Assembly (NCBI GenBank): GCA_041500225.1 | Contig: JBGQLV010000033.1 | Coordinates: forward strand, 1 to 28,991 | Direction of reading: 5' to 3' | Source: 0-14-3-00-41-53 sp041500225 | Lineage (GTDB): Bacteria > Nitrospirota > Thermodesulfovibrionia > Thermodesulfovibrionales > SM23-35 | Length of the DNA stretch: 28,991 nt | Shown here: piece by piece, positions 7,058-15,513 of the stretch | How the letters are laid out: the number at the start of each line of letters is the position of its first letter | Position numbering within the stretch: the first letter of the stretch is position 1 | Position numbers and translations under genes: made by a program | Notes under the pieces: generated by a model | Database searches by the model: none | Told to the model about the DNA's origin: nothing | What the model saw: the letters and a program-made list of their open reading frames with translations, nothing else

Positions 7058-7083
7058 AAGGGGACTATAGGATGTCCCCTTTT
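7058..7083 (+). terminator. Probable terminator after dapB
   Basis: An 8-bp perfect stem, AAGGGGAC (7058-7065) with GTCCCCTT (7074-7081), has an 8-nt loop and runs into TTT. It lies about 60 bp after the dapB stop. The T tract is short, so efficiency is uncertain. Confidence 0.6.
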
Positions 7084-7119
7084 GTTCCTTCTGTTCCCTC
7101 CTTTTGTTCCCTCTTTTAA
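7079..7119 (+). repeat. Pyrimidine-rich tract with short imperfect repeats
   Basis: Imperfect copies of TTTTGTTCCYTC follow one another here. From here to about 7310 I see no convincing gene. A short open stretch ending at 7247 is discussed under rejected items. Confidence 0.45.
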
Positions 7120-7314
7120 AACTCGAATATCCGGTGGTTGAAGCATTGTTCTCAAAATTTAAACTACAGGGAATCAAACTAAAAGGTATAAGATCTGAAA
7201 GCAGAGGGCGTAGTGTAAGGTATTCTCGCATAAGTTGGCGATTATAAAGAGACAGGCATTAATGGTGAGCAGACAGTTATGACGGAAGAGCAGACGAAAT
7301 ATCAGTATGGAAAA

Positions 7315-7373
7315 TCCATAAATTAATTATAATTTATGGAATACTAATCCATAAATTTTGACAAATTTATGGA
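7315..7373. promoter_or_regulatory. Two tandem 26-bp inverted repeats (probable operators)
   Basis: TCCATAAATT-(6)-AATTTATGGA occurs at 7315-7340 and again at 7348-7373 with identical 10-bp arms and 6-bp spacers. The centres are 33 bp apart, close to three helical turns. In the second copy the spacer is exactly TTGACA, the -35 hexamer of the ATPase promoter. A protein bound there would directly block RNA polymerase. The regulator is not identifiable. Confidence 0.75.
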
Positions 7374-7386
7374 ATTACATTAAGAT
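7358..7386 (+). promoter_or_regulatory. Sigma-70 promoter of the ATPase gene, leaderless
   Basis: TTGACA (7358-7363), a 17-bp spacer and TAAGAT (7381-7386). Initiation 6-7 nt downstream would fall on or next to the ATG at 7393. No Shine-Dalgarno sequence precedes that ATG, consistent with leaderless translation. Confidence 0.75.
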
Positions 7387-7392
7387 ATTTTC

Positions 7393-8517
7393 ATGATTAA
7401 ACGTGCATATAAGCTTGAAGAACTAATAAAGCCTAACAAAGTTTTAATAATTTATGGGCCAAGACGAGTCGGTAAAACAACTCTTTTGAAAGATTTTTTG
7501 GCTCATACGAAACTAAAGTATAAACTGGATTCTGGTGATAACATAAGAACTCAACAAGTTTTAAGCTCTCAGGATTTTGCCAGAATACTTGATTATGCAT
7601 CAGGTTATGAACTAATAGCTATTGATGAGGCCCAACAAATTCCAAATATTGGTATGGGGTTAAAAATTATTGTTGATCAGATTCAGGATATTATGGTTAT
7701 AGCCACCGGCTCATCATCTTTTGATCTGGCAGGAGCAACCGGCGAACCATTAACAGGCAGGAAAACAACCATTGCTCTTTATCCTATGGCACAGAAGGAG
7801 CTTCTGCCCCTTTATAATAAGCATGAATTAAAAGAAAAACTGGAAGAATTTCTTGTTTTCGGTTCTTATCCGGAGGTTATTACTGCTAAAACTCGTAGGG
7901 ATAAAATTGCTGTACTTGAAGAGATCGTTAATTCATATTTGTTAAAAGATATCTTAACGATAGACAGGATTAAGGGTTCGAAGGTTGTGCTTGATTTACT
8001 AAAGCTAATAGCCTTTCAGGTTGGCAGTCAGGTTTCTCTCAATGAACTCGCCACTCAAATTAAACTTGATGTGAAAACGGTCAGCCGTTATCTTGATATC
8101 TTTGAAAAAGCCTTCGTTATTAAACGCATTGGAGGGTTTAGCAGGAATTTACGCAAAGAAATAGTGAGTAAGGCAAAATATTATTTTCTGGATAACGGTA
8201 TCAGAAATGCAGTTATCCCTCAGTTTAATCCTCTTGACAGCCGTAATGATATCGGGATTTTATGGGAAAATTTTGTGGTTATCGAACGGATAAAAAAGTG
8301 CGCTTATCAGAACATTTATGGCTCATTATATTTCTGGCGGACTTATGACGGTCAGGAAATAGACCTTGTCGAAGAACGGGAGGAGAAGCTGTTTGGTTAT
8401 GAATTTAAGTGGTCGGAAAAGCAAAAAATGAAAGAGCCGAAAGACTGGTGTAAAACATATGACAATGCTGAATTTAAGATAATCAATCGTGAAAATTACT
8501 TGGAATTTATTTTATAA
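7393..8517 (+). CDS. AAA ATPase with C-terminal DUF4143 nuclease-like domain
   Basis: The N-terminal AAA_14 domain has Walker A GPRRVGKTTLL (about residues 21-31) and Walker B LIAIDEAQQI (about 74-83). A central helix-turn-helix-like part (LDVKTVSRYLDIFEKAFVI) leads into DUF4143, where E (WENFV), D (GQEIDLV) and E-x-K (GYEFKWS) form a PD-(D/E)xK-like constellation. The length of 374 residues is typical. Members are widespread accessory genes of undefined function, frequently transferred between genomes, and some are suspected of defence or toxin-antitoxin-like roles. It stands alone between palindrome-rich DNA and a convergent neighbour, with its own operator-embedded promoter. The lower GC than flanking genes also suggests acquisition. 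The family call is secure; the function is unknown. Confidence 0.92.
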   Translation: MIKRAYKLEELIKPNKVLIIYGPRRVGKTTLLKDFLAHTKLKYKLDSGDNIRTQQVLSSQDFARILDYASGYELIAIDEAQQIPNIGMGLKIIVDQIQDIMVIATGSSSFDLAGATGEPLTGRKTTIALYPMAQKELLPLYNKHELKEKLEEFLVFGSYPEVITAKTRRDKIAVLEEIVNSYLLKDILTIDRIKGSKVVLDLLKLIAFQVGSQVSLNELATQIKLDVKTVSRYLDIFEKAFVIKRIGGFSRNLRKEIVSKAKYYFLDNGIRNAVIPQFNPLDSRNDIGILWENFVVIERIKKCAYQNIYGSLYFWRTYDGQEIDLVEEREEKLFGYEFKWSEKQKMKEPKDWCKTYDNAEFKIINRENYLEFIL

Positions 8518-8531
8518 AATAGTAACAGGCT

Positions 8532-9242
8532 TTAATATCTCAATATCTCAATATAATCAATATAATCTTTTTCTTCTTCGCCTTTTGCTATTAGTTTTTT
8601 GTTTTCAAAATCTTCTTTTGCCTTGTCCTTATTTCCTTTATAAAGAGGGTCAAGCTCTATTGCACGGGTAATAGCAGTTGCGGCATCGCCATATTGGCCT
8701 TTAGCATTGTAACAGAGCGACAGACCGTAATATGGCAAATGAAAATCGGAAAATCTCCTTAAAGACTCTTTATATGCATCTATTGCATCATTGTATCTCT
8801 TTATCCTGTAATATACCCTGCCCAAATTATTGAATGCCTTTTCAGGATTTTTGTATAAGGTGTTTGACATGGCCATTTTATATGATTCAATGGCCTCATC
8901 GAATCTCCCCGTTTTTTCGTATGCAAAACCAAGGAGGTTCGATGCCTCTGAAAAGTTTTTATCTATCTTTAAAGCCTTCTGGAAATACTTTATAGACTCT
9001 GGATAGTTCTCAAGCTTCAGAAGATATATGATGCCCATTGCATTAAGGATTTCTTTATTATTGGGGTTAAGCTCCAGTGCTTTCTGGAACTCTATAAATG
9101 CCGGCTGGATATTGTTGTCATTGAGATATGATATGCCTAATTGATAATGGGCATTCGCCTTCTGGATATTCTCTCCTGTCTTAGTGGTTGAACAGGAGAA
9201 TAGAAATATTGTAAGAAAAATAAGAATATTTATTGTTTTCAC
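8532..9242 (-). CDS. TPR lipoprotein (PilF/PilW-like)
   Basis: An N-terminal lipoprotein signal (MKTINILIFLTIFLFSC, lipobox LFSC with Cys17) is followed by about five tetratricopeptide repeats from residue 28 on, e.g. AHYQLGISYLNDNNIQPAF, ASNLLGFAYEKTGRFDEAI and AFNNLGRVYYRIKRYNDAI. This layout matches outer-membrane pilotins such as PilF/PilW that assist type IV pilus secretin assembly, but no pilus gene is nearby, so the role is a guess. The last codons are built from short tandem repeats (GATTATATT twice, then GAGATATT twice, running into the stop). It starts 3 nt after mfd and is probably cotranscribed with it. Confidence 0.85.
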   Translation of the reverse strand: MKTINILIFLTIFLFSCSTTKTGENIQKANAHYQLGISYLNDNNIQPAFIEFQKALELNPNNKEILNAMGIIYLLKLENYPESIKYFQKALKIDKNFSEASNLLGFAYEKTGRFDEAIESYKMAMSNTLYKNPEKAFNNLGRVYYRIKRYNDAIDAYKESLRRFSDFHLPYYGLSLCYNAKGQYGDAATAITRAIELDPLYKGNKDKAKEDFENKKLIAKGEEEKDYIDYIEILRY

Positions 9243-9245
9243 CCT

Positions 9246-12200
9246 TTAATTCTCCTTATTGAAACTATCAGAAATAGGTAAACAAGTAAAGAGGTAAGAT
9301 ATTTCCTCAAAGATTTTTTCCCATGGGAATCCACTTAAATCGACCTCAAAGCCGTCCGGTAAGAATTTAATCCTTCCATTTCTTTTCTTGCGAAGTTCAA
9401 AGATATCCCGGGGCTCGACCTTTGTATCAGGAGAGAATATTACACGGATATTTCCCTGCGTGTCCTGGATCTTTGTAATGAGGAGCTCTCTTGCTATTAT
9501 CTTCAGCCTCATTATATCTAAGAGGTTTTTAACCTCATCCGGCGGTCTTCCAAATCTGTCTTTAATCTCCAATTCAATCGCTTCTATGGCTTTATTTGTC
9601 TTTGAAGATGCAATCCTTCTATAGAGGCTCAGCCTGAGAGTTATATCATCTATGTATTCTTCAGGTATGAATGCATTAACCCTCAAACTTATTGAAGGTT
9701 CGAACTCTTCTTCAATCTTCTGGCCTTTTAACTCTGCTACTGACTTTTCTAACATCTCCATATAAAGGTCAAAGCCGACTGCATGGATATGCCCTGATTG
9801 TTCAGCGCCAAGGAGGTTTCCCGCACCTCTGATTTCCATGTCTTTCAAGGCAAGCCTGAAGCCTGCTCCAAGGTAGCTCATCTCCTGTATTGCCTGCAAT
9901 CTTCTCTTAGCCTCTTCTGTAATTATATCCTCACCTGGAATGAGAAAATAAGAATATGCCCTCACGGTACCTCTTCCAACACGGCCCCTGAGTTGATAGA
10001 GATCAGCAAGTCCCATCGTGTCTGCCCTGTTAATGATGATTGTGTTAGCTGTTGGGATATCGAGCCCCGAACCAATTATGGCTGTGGCCAGAAGCACGTC
10101 TATTTTATACTCGTAAAATTTAAGCATAGCTGTTTCAAGCTCCTTCTCAGCCATCTGCCCATGTGCAACTGTTATCCTTGCTGAAGGCAGGAGTTTCAAA
10201 AGATAATCGGCTATCTTATAAATACCTTTTATCCTATTATGTACAAAAAATACCTGACCGTTTCTCTCGATTTCTTTTTTTATAGCCTCTTTTATCAATT
10301 CCTCATCGAATACCGAGACGATGCTTTTGACAGCGAGTCTTTCCTCCGGCGGTGTTTCGATTGTACTCATGTCTTTTATGTCTGAGAGCGCCATTGAGAG
10401 TGTTCTTGGTATAGGCGTTGCAGTAAGCGTGATAACGTCAACGCCTTTTTTAAATTCTTTTATCTTTTCCTTTTGCCTGACACCAAACCTGTGTTCTTCA
10501 TCAATGATAAGAAGGCCGAGGTTATGAAAGTTTATATCCTTGCTAAGAAGACTATGAGTTCCTATAATTATGTCAATATCGCTGGTTGACAGCGCCTTAA
10601 TTGTTTCCTTCTGGTCTTTTTTCGATTTAAACCTGCTCAGATAATCTATCCTGACAGGAAATGCAGAAAACCTTGTTTTAAAAGTCCTGTAATGTTGTTC
10701 ACACAGTATTGTAGTAGGCACAAGCAGAGCCACCTGCCTCCCATCATAAACTGCCTTGAATGCCGCCTTCATTGCAACCTCTGTCTTACCATATCCAACA
10801 TCACCGCAGATAAGCCTGTCCATTGGTTTTTCTGATTCCATATCCCTTTTAATGTCTTCTACTGCCTTTATCTGGTCAGGTGTTTCTTCGTAGGGGAAGA
10901 AGCTGTCAAATTCCCTGTGGAGTTCGGTATCAGGGCTGAATGAAAAACCCTTATAGACCTTTCTCTCAGCATAAAGGGCAACGAGTTTTCCTGCCATCTC
11001 GTGTATCTTCTTTTTTACTCTCTCTTTTGTTCTCTGCCAGGTCTTCCCTCCGAGCCTGTCAATCTTTGGAGTAATGCCTTCTTCAGAATGATATTTCTGT
11101 ATGCTGTTAATACTTTGAAGGGGTATGTATAATCTTCCACCTTCATACTCAATCAGCAGGAGATCTTCTTCGACACCTTCTATGCGCTGGCGCATAAGTC
11201 CATGAAATCTTCCAATGCCATGGTCTTTGTGGACAATAAAGTCGCCTGGTCTAAGGTCATCGAGTGAGGTGAGGAGCCTTGCTACCTTTGATTTCTTGAT
11301 GGGCCTGTAGCCAGGCCTTCCACCGAATATCTCTTTTTCGGTCAGGATTAAGAGGCCCGGTAAAAAGAGGCCTGATGAAAGGTCGCCGACAGTTATCGAA
11401 ACACTTCCCTTATACTCAAAAATCTCTGTCTTATCTATGACGGGTGCAACTACACCTCCTTCTATCAGTATGTTTTTAAGCCTCTCTGCCTGGCTGTTTG
11501 ATGAGGAAATAAGGCGAATCTCTGACTGGGTGTTCTTGATTTTTTGTGGTAATTCCTCTATATTTTTTCTTTCTTCAGGAATAATCCCCAGACCTTTTAT
11601 CGAAAGTATCCCTGCATCATAACCATGGCCTTTTATGGAATATCTTGAAAAAAATGTAATATCCTCAGGGAGTTTTTCTCTTTCCTGAATCGAATCTGAA
11701 AAAAGGTATCTTGAATTATCCATTAGCTCAAGCGGTGTTATGCCTGATAGGGGGTCTTCTGCCGGGAATATTAAGAACTGAGAAACATCTTCTCCGGATC
11801 TCTGTGTATCGACTTCAAAACTCTTTATGCTATCTATTTCATCCCCAAAGAATTCAAGCCTCAGAGGGTTTTCCGATGTCGAAGGAAAGATATCAAGAAG
11901 CCATCCGCGCCTGCTGTACTCACCTTGCTCGACAACAAGCGAAACATTTTTGTAACCTATCTCCTGAAGTCTTTTTTCAATTTCTGTCCTGCTGATCTCC
12001 ATGCCTTTGGTGAGATTTATAACGTTCCTATGTAGTTCTTTCTGAGGCCATATAGGTGAATTAAGATTTTTGAAAGAACAAACAATAGAGTTTTTTCCCT
12101 TGAGTGAGTAAACTGCCTTTGCCCTCTTACCTGAAAGGGAAGGGCCATCAGGCTCTGGAAGTAAGAGGACCTGCTCTTTTTTAAATGCCTCTCTGAAAAA

Positions 12201-12368
12201 ATTGATATCCTTATGAAGCTCTTCTGCAAGTTCTTCGGTTAATTCAACTGCAAGAAATGGTTCGTCGTAAAGGGCAAGAAGGAGGGCGGCAGATGAGCCT
12301 GTGAGGTTGTAAATGCGCGAGTCTTTAAACCCGTCTTTAATGATATTTTGTAAAGGTGTAAAATCCAT
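9246..12368 (-). CDS. mfd: Transcription-repair coupling factor
   Basis: Mfd displaces RNA polymerase stalled at lesions and recruits UvrA. In order: a UvrB-like N-terminal module; the CarD-like RNA polymerase-interaction domain starting LRPGDFIVHKDHGIGRFHG (about residue 378); the RecG-type motor with CGDVGYGKTEVA (about 525), DEEHRFG (about 625) and LTATPIPRTL; and a C-terminal TRCF domain after RIASSKTNKAIEAIE. About 1040 residues, somewhat shorter than the 1150 of E. coli. ATG 12368 is preferred to TTG 12374 because it lies 14 nt past an extended -10 element, exactly as in uvrA. It is divergent from hisG and followed by a TPR lipoprotein gene. Confidence 0.96.
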   Translation of the reverse strand: MDFTPLQNIIKDGFKDSRIYNLTGSSAALLLALYDEPFLAVELTEELAEELHKDINFFREAFKKEQVLLLPEPDGPSLSGKRAKAVYSLKGKNSIVCSFKNLNSPIWPQKELHRNVINLTKGMEISRTEIEKRLQEIGYKNVSLVVEQGEYSRRGWLLDIFPSTSENPLRLEFFGDEIDSIKSFEVDTQRSGEDVSQFLIFPAEDPLSGITPLELMDNSRYLFSDSIQEREKLPEDITFFSRYSIKGHGYDAGILSIKGLGIIPEERKNIEELPQKIKNTQSEIRLISSSNSQAERLKNILIEGGVVAPVIDKTEIFEYKGSVSITVGDLSSGLFLPGLLILTEKEIFGGRPGYRPIKKSKVARLLTSLDDLRPGDFIVHKDHGIGRFHGLMRQRIEGVEEDLLLIEYEGGRLYIPLQSINSIQKYHSEEGITPKIDRLGGKTWQRTKERVKKKIHEMAGKLVALYAERKVYKGFSFSPDTELHREFDSFFPYEETPDQIKAVEDIKRDMESEKPMDRLICGDVGYGKTEVAMKAAFKAVYDGRQVALLVPTTILCEQHYRTFKTRFSAFPVRIDYLSRFKSKKDQKETIKALSTSDIDIIIGTHSLLSKDINFHNLGLLIIDEEHRFGVRQKEKIKEFKKGVDVITLTATPIPRTLSMALSDIKDMSTIETPPEERLAVKSIVSVFDEELIKEAIKKEIERNGQVFFVHNRIKGIYKIADYLLKLLPSARITVAHGQMAEKELETAMLKFYEYKIDVLLATAIIGSGLDIPTANTIIINRADTMGLADLYQLRGRVGRGTVRAYSYFLIPGEDIITEEAKRRLQAIQEMSYLGAGFRLALKDMEIRGAGNLLGAEQSGHIHAVGFDLYMEMLEKSVAELKGQKIEEEFEPSISLRVNAFIPEEYIDDITLRLSLYRRIASSKTNKAIEAIELEIKDRFGRPPDEVKNLLDIMRLKIIARELLITKIQDTQGNIRVIFSPDTKVEPRDIFELRKKRNGRIKFLPDGFEVDLSGFPWEKIFEEISYLFTCLPISDSFNKEN

Positions 12369-12382
12369 TGACAATATGCTAA

Positions 12383-12391
12383 ATTATAACA
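12383..12391 (-). promoter_or_regulatory. Extended -10 promoter of mfd
   Basis: On the minus strand TG-T-TATAAT occupies 12391-12383, ending 14 nt before the ATG at 12368. It includes the same GTATGTTATA 10-mer as the uvrA promoter. No clear -35 is seen. Confidence 0.55.
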
Positions 12392-12419
12392 TACAGATTT
12401 TATTTAAAAGGGTGAGGGT

Positions 12420-13295
12420 ATGAATAAGATATTAAGACTTGGTCTTCCAAAAGGCAGTCTTCAAGAGTCAACATTAAAACTTTTTAGAAAGGCAGGATAC
12501 CACATTACAATATCAAGCCGTTCGTACTATCCATCTTTTGATGACCCAGAGATAGAGGCCATGTTAATCAGGGCACAGGAGATGCCAAGGTATGTTGATG
12601 CCGGAATACTTGATTGCGGCCTTACAGGCAAGGACTGGATAATGGAACAGAATGCTGACGTACATGAGGTTGCTGAGCTTATTTATGCAAAAGAAGGTCT
12701 CAGGCCTGTAAAATGGGTGATTGCAGTTCCCAATGAATCTATGATAAAGACCTTAAAGGACCTGAATGGAAAGCGGATTGCAACAGAACTTGTTGGGTTT
12801 ACCAAGAGATATCTTAAATCCAAAGGTATAAAGGCTGAGGTAGATTTTTCATGGGGTGCAACAGAGGTCAAACCGCCTCACTTAGCTGATGCGATTGTTG
12901 AACTCACTGAGACAGGCACTTCTCTTAAGGCGAATAATCTGAGGATTATTGAAACCATCCTTCAGTCAAGTACAAGGTTTATTGCAAACAAAAAGGCATG
13001 GCTTGATAAATGGAAGAGGCAGAAGATGGAGAATCTATCGCTGCTTCTTAAAGGCGCCCTTGCTGCTGAAGAAAAGGTCGGACTTAAAATGAATGTGCCT
13101 AAGAAGTCTCTAAAACGGGTTATGTCCCTTCTTTCTGCAATGCATTCTCCAACGATATCTGCCCTATCAGATGAGAGGTGGTATGCCCTTGAGGTCATGA
13201 TTAATGAGAAGGTTGTGCGTGATATTATTCCAAAACTCAAGATGGCAGGCGCATCGGGGATTGTGGAGTATCAGCTTAATAAGGTTATTCCATAG
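12420..13295 (+). CDS. hisG: ATP phosphoribosyltransferase, long form
   Basis: First enzyme of histidine biosynthesis, joining ATP and PRPP. It has N-terminal LPKGSLQESTLKLFRKAGY, a PRPP-loop region ending in LTETGTSLKANNLR, and a C-terminal extension of about 80 residues (SPTISALSDERWYALEVMI) that is the ACT-like histidine-feedback domain of the HisG-L class. At 291 residues, no HisZ partner should be needed. A GGTGAGGG sequence sits just before the ATG. TTGACA at 12368-12373 could be a -35, but the -10 is unclear. No other his genes are adjacent. The next gene follows after 6 nt. Confidence 0.96.
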   Translation: MNKILRLGLPKGSLQESTLKLFRKAGYHITISSRSYYPSFDDPEIEAMLIRAQEMPRYVDAGILDCGLTGKDWIMEQNADVHEVAELIYAKEGLRPVKWVIAVPNESMIKTLKDLNGKRIATELVGFTKRYLKSKGIKAEVDFSWGATEVKPPHLADAIVELTETGTSLKANNLRIIETILQSSTRFIANKKAWLDKWKRQKMENLSLLLKGALAAEEKVGLKMNVPKKSLKRVMSLLSAMHSPTISALSDERWYALEVMINEKVVRDIIPKLKMAGASGIVEYQLNKVIP

Positions 13296-13301
13296 CGAAA
13301 A

Positions 13302-13928
13302 GTGGCCTCTGCAAACCTGTATTTAGAAACAATAAACTTTTTAAGATATTTTAATAAAACTGATTGTATTGAGTGTGGTTTTACATCATGTGAGGAGTTC
13401 ATTGATGCTCTGAGAAAAGGAATAAGAAGACCTCAGGATTGTTCTTTTATCAGTAAAAATCAGGCTTATGCCTTAGATATAATACAGAGAATTAAGGATT
13501 TGTGGCCTGATGTTCCCCTTCTTACCCACCCGAGGCCGAGCTTAATCGGACTTGTAGAATTAAATAAACCAAATTCTGAATCTTTGATACTTATTACAGG
13601 CAATAATGAATATACTGAACAGGTTCTTATGACTGTTTTAGGGACAACTATATGCCCATTCTTTGTTATTTTTGTTGATACAGACGGTAATACAGTTGAT
13701 ATGTCTATGATTTATAAGACCCTAACAGCGGAAAGAGTACATAAGGCATTAAAAGAAACGACTATAGAAGAAAAAGTAAACAGAAAAGAACTTATAATCC
13801 CGGGACTTGCCTCTTCTCTAAAGGAGGATATTGAAAATTTGACTAACTGGAATGTTAGGGTAGGGCCTCTCTGCGCTGCTGAATTGCCTCTTTTCCTTTC
13901 TGAAATATGGATACCGCCAGAAGGGTAG
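13302..13928 (+). CDS. Miniature corrinoid iron-sulfur protein (AcsC/CdhE-like) without TIM barrel
   Basis: The N-terminus carries C-x2-C-x4-C-x16-C (Cys22, Cys25, Cys30, Cys47), exactly the [4Fe-4S] motif of the large (gamma) subunit of the corrinoid iron-sulfur protein. The C-terminal 125 residues match that subunit's corrinoid-binding end: ILITGNNEYTEQVL, FVDTDGNTVDM, LTAERVHKALKE, KELIIPGLASSLKEDIE and NWNVRVGP..AAELPLFL. The methyltransferase-like TIM barrel that normally lies between, some 250 residues, is replaced by a linker of about 45. It starts at GTG 13302, 6 nt after hisG, and is intact to its stop. Function is unknown. It may carry a methyl group or reductively activate a corrinoid, but CODH/ACS genes are not in the window. 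Confidence 0.8.
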   Translation: MASANLYLETINFLRYFNKTDCIECGFTSCEEFIDALRKGIRRPQDCSFISKNQAYALDIIQRIKDLWPDVPLLTHPRPSLIGLVELNKPNSESLILITGNNEYTEQVLMTVLGTTICPFFVIFVDTDGNTVDMSMIYKTLTAERVHKALKETTIEEKVNRKELIIPGLASSLKEDIENLTNWNVRVGPLCAAELPLFLSEIWIPPEG

Positions 13929-13931
13929 GTT

Positions 13932-14732
13932 TTATCTTCTTTTTTTAAAGAACAAAGATAGCAAAAATATGGCGGTAGCTGTCAGGACTATACTGCCGCC
14001 GGGTGCGATATCGAATTCGTATGAGAAGATAAGCCCCAGAACTGTAGAAATCACTGCGACGCCGCATGAGGCTGCAATCATAAAGTATAAGTTTTTAGCA
14101 AATAATTGTGCGGTTGCTCCTGGAATGACGAGGAGTGCCGAGATGAGGATAATACCCACAATCTTCATAGCTATAACAATAGATACTGAAAGGACAACTA
14201 AAAAAAGGATATTAATGGCCCTGACTGAGATCCCACTTACACGTGCTATCTCCTCGTTATATGTTGTCATAAATATCTCTTTTAAAAACAAAATGATGAC
14301 ACCTATTACTAATATTGCTATAAACACTGAGAGTAAGACTTCTTTGTCAGTAATAGCTAATATGTTTCCGAAAAGGTAGCCGAACAGGTCCACATTATAT
14401 TGTCTTGAGAGGCTTATGAGAACAATACCGAGTGCCATCGAACTTGCAAAGAAAATACCTATAGAGGCATCCTCTGAGACCTTTCCCTTTCTACTTACTA
14501 TTTCAATCCCAAGCGCAACAGCAATACAATAGAAGATAGCTGTAATAGTTGGGTTTATACCTGTGAAGAAACCGATTGCTACTCCGCCAAAGGCTGCATG
14601 AGATATACCCGCGCCTATGAAGGACATCTTGCGAAGTACTACGAATACCGATACCAGTCCTGATATCAGGCTGACTATAATCCCTACAAAAAAGGCCTTC
14701 TGCATAAATGCAGAACTTAATATCTCGTTCAT
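13932..14732 (-). CDS. znuB: Metal (zinc-type) ABC transporter permease
   Basis: A 266-residue inner-membrane protein with about eight hydrophobic helices and the ABC-3 family pattern, e.g. GLVSVFVVLRKMSFIGAGIS, HAAFGGVAIGFFTG and GIILISALLVIPGATAQL. It forms the channel for ZnuA-delivered cation. It begins 4 nt after the ATPase gene stop and ends 3 nt from the convergent CFeSP-like gene. Confidence 0.93.
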   Translation of the reverse strand: MNEILSSAFMQKAFFVGIIVSLISGLVSVFVVLRKMSFIGAGISHAAFGGVAIGFFTGINPTITAIFYCIAVALGIEIVSRKGKVSEDASIGIFFASSMALGIVLISLSRQYNVDLFGYLFGNILAITDKEVLLSVFIAILVIGVIILFLKEIFMTTYNEEIARVSGISVRAINILFLVVLSVSIVIAMKIVGIILISALLVIPGATAQLFAKNLYFMIAASCGVAVISTVLGLIFSYEFDIAPGGSIVLTATAIFLLSLFFKKRR

Positions 14733-14736
14733 TTTC

Positions 14737-15513
14737 TTATTGTCTTCTCAGCCGCTCGCACTTATCACATATATCTGTATGCTGAAGGAGGTCTACATTT
14801 TTTCCATATAGTTCTGTCAATACTTTTTCATTAAGGGCACCGAGAGGATTACCCTGGTAATGAAATGTGTAGTTAAGACATGCAATTTCATCCACATAAG
14901 CTGGTATGGTTCCAATGTCATGCGAGGCCATAAAAATAGTGATATTGAACCTTTTCTGGAAGCCCTTTAGGAGGTGATAGAAATCTCCCTGGCCTATTAC
15001 ATCGATACCTGTGTTTGGCTCATCAAGTATCAATATTTTAGGTTCTCCTGCAAGTGCTCTTGCAACTGATACCCTTTGCTGTTGTCCTCCCGAGAGTTGA
15101 CCAAATTGGACATTTCTAAGTTTCTCCACGCCCATCATAGAGAGGTATTCTATGGCTTTTTTCCTGTCTTCTTCTTTAGGCCATCGCAGTATGCCAACCC
15201 GCCCGTATCTTCCCATCATGACTACATCTATTACCCTGATAGGAAAATCCGGCTCGACCTTTAATTTCTGAGGTAGATAACCAAATATACTACCGGTTTT
15301 CAGGACATCTTCCGGATGCCTTCCAAAGACAAATATCTCGCCTGAAGAAGGTTTTATAAGGCCGAGTATTGTTCTCAGAAGTGTTGTTTTCCCTCCGCCA
15401 TTAGGGCCTACTATCCCGATAAACCTGCCTTCGTCCAGAGAAAGGGTTATGTTTTTTAAGACTTCCCTGCCATTTAGGTTCACGGTAAGATTATTTATTT
15501 CAATTGCCTTCAT
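14737..15513 (-). CDS. znuC: Metal (zinc-type) ABC transporter ATP-binding protein
   Basis: A single ABC cassette with GPNGGGKTTLLR (Walker A, about residues 35-46), LSGGQQQRVSVARAL (signature) and ILDEPNTGID (Walker B), closest in style to ZnuC/MntB-type importers. The C-terminal tail ends with a CDKC pair and might bind metal, which is speculative. The ATG shares one base with the znuA stop (TAATG), so translation is coupled. Confidence 0.94.
   Translation of the reverse strand: MKAIEINNLTVNLNGREVLKNITLSLDEGRFIGIVGPNGGGKTTLLRTILGLIKPSSGEIFVFGRHPEDVLKTGSIFGYLPQKLKVEPDFPIRVIDVVMMGRYGRVGILRWPKEEDRKKAIEYLSMMGVEKLRNVQFGQLSGGQQQRVSVARALAGEPKILILDEPNTGIDVIGQGDFYHLLKGFQKRFNITIFMASHDIGTIPAYVDEIACLNYTFHYQGNPLGALNEKVLTELYGKNVDLLQHTDICDKCERLRRQ

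Noticed and set aside
7001..7231. 76-codon minus-strand frame after dapB
   Set aside because: Its translation derives from the terminator hairpin and pyrimidine repeat and has no protein-like pattern.
7134..7247. Open stretch with a plausible basic C-terminal tail (GIRSESRGRSVRYSRISW)
   Set aside because: Only about 37 codons, no ribosome-binding site, upstream part is low-complexity pyrimidine repeat. It might be a gene remnant, but no family could be named.
12368..12397. TTGACA upstream of hisG as a full promoter
   Set aside because: The -35 is good but the best -10 candidates are spaced 11 bp or match poorly, and the segment overlaps the mfd start.
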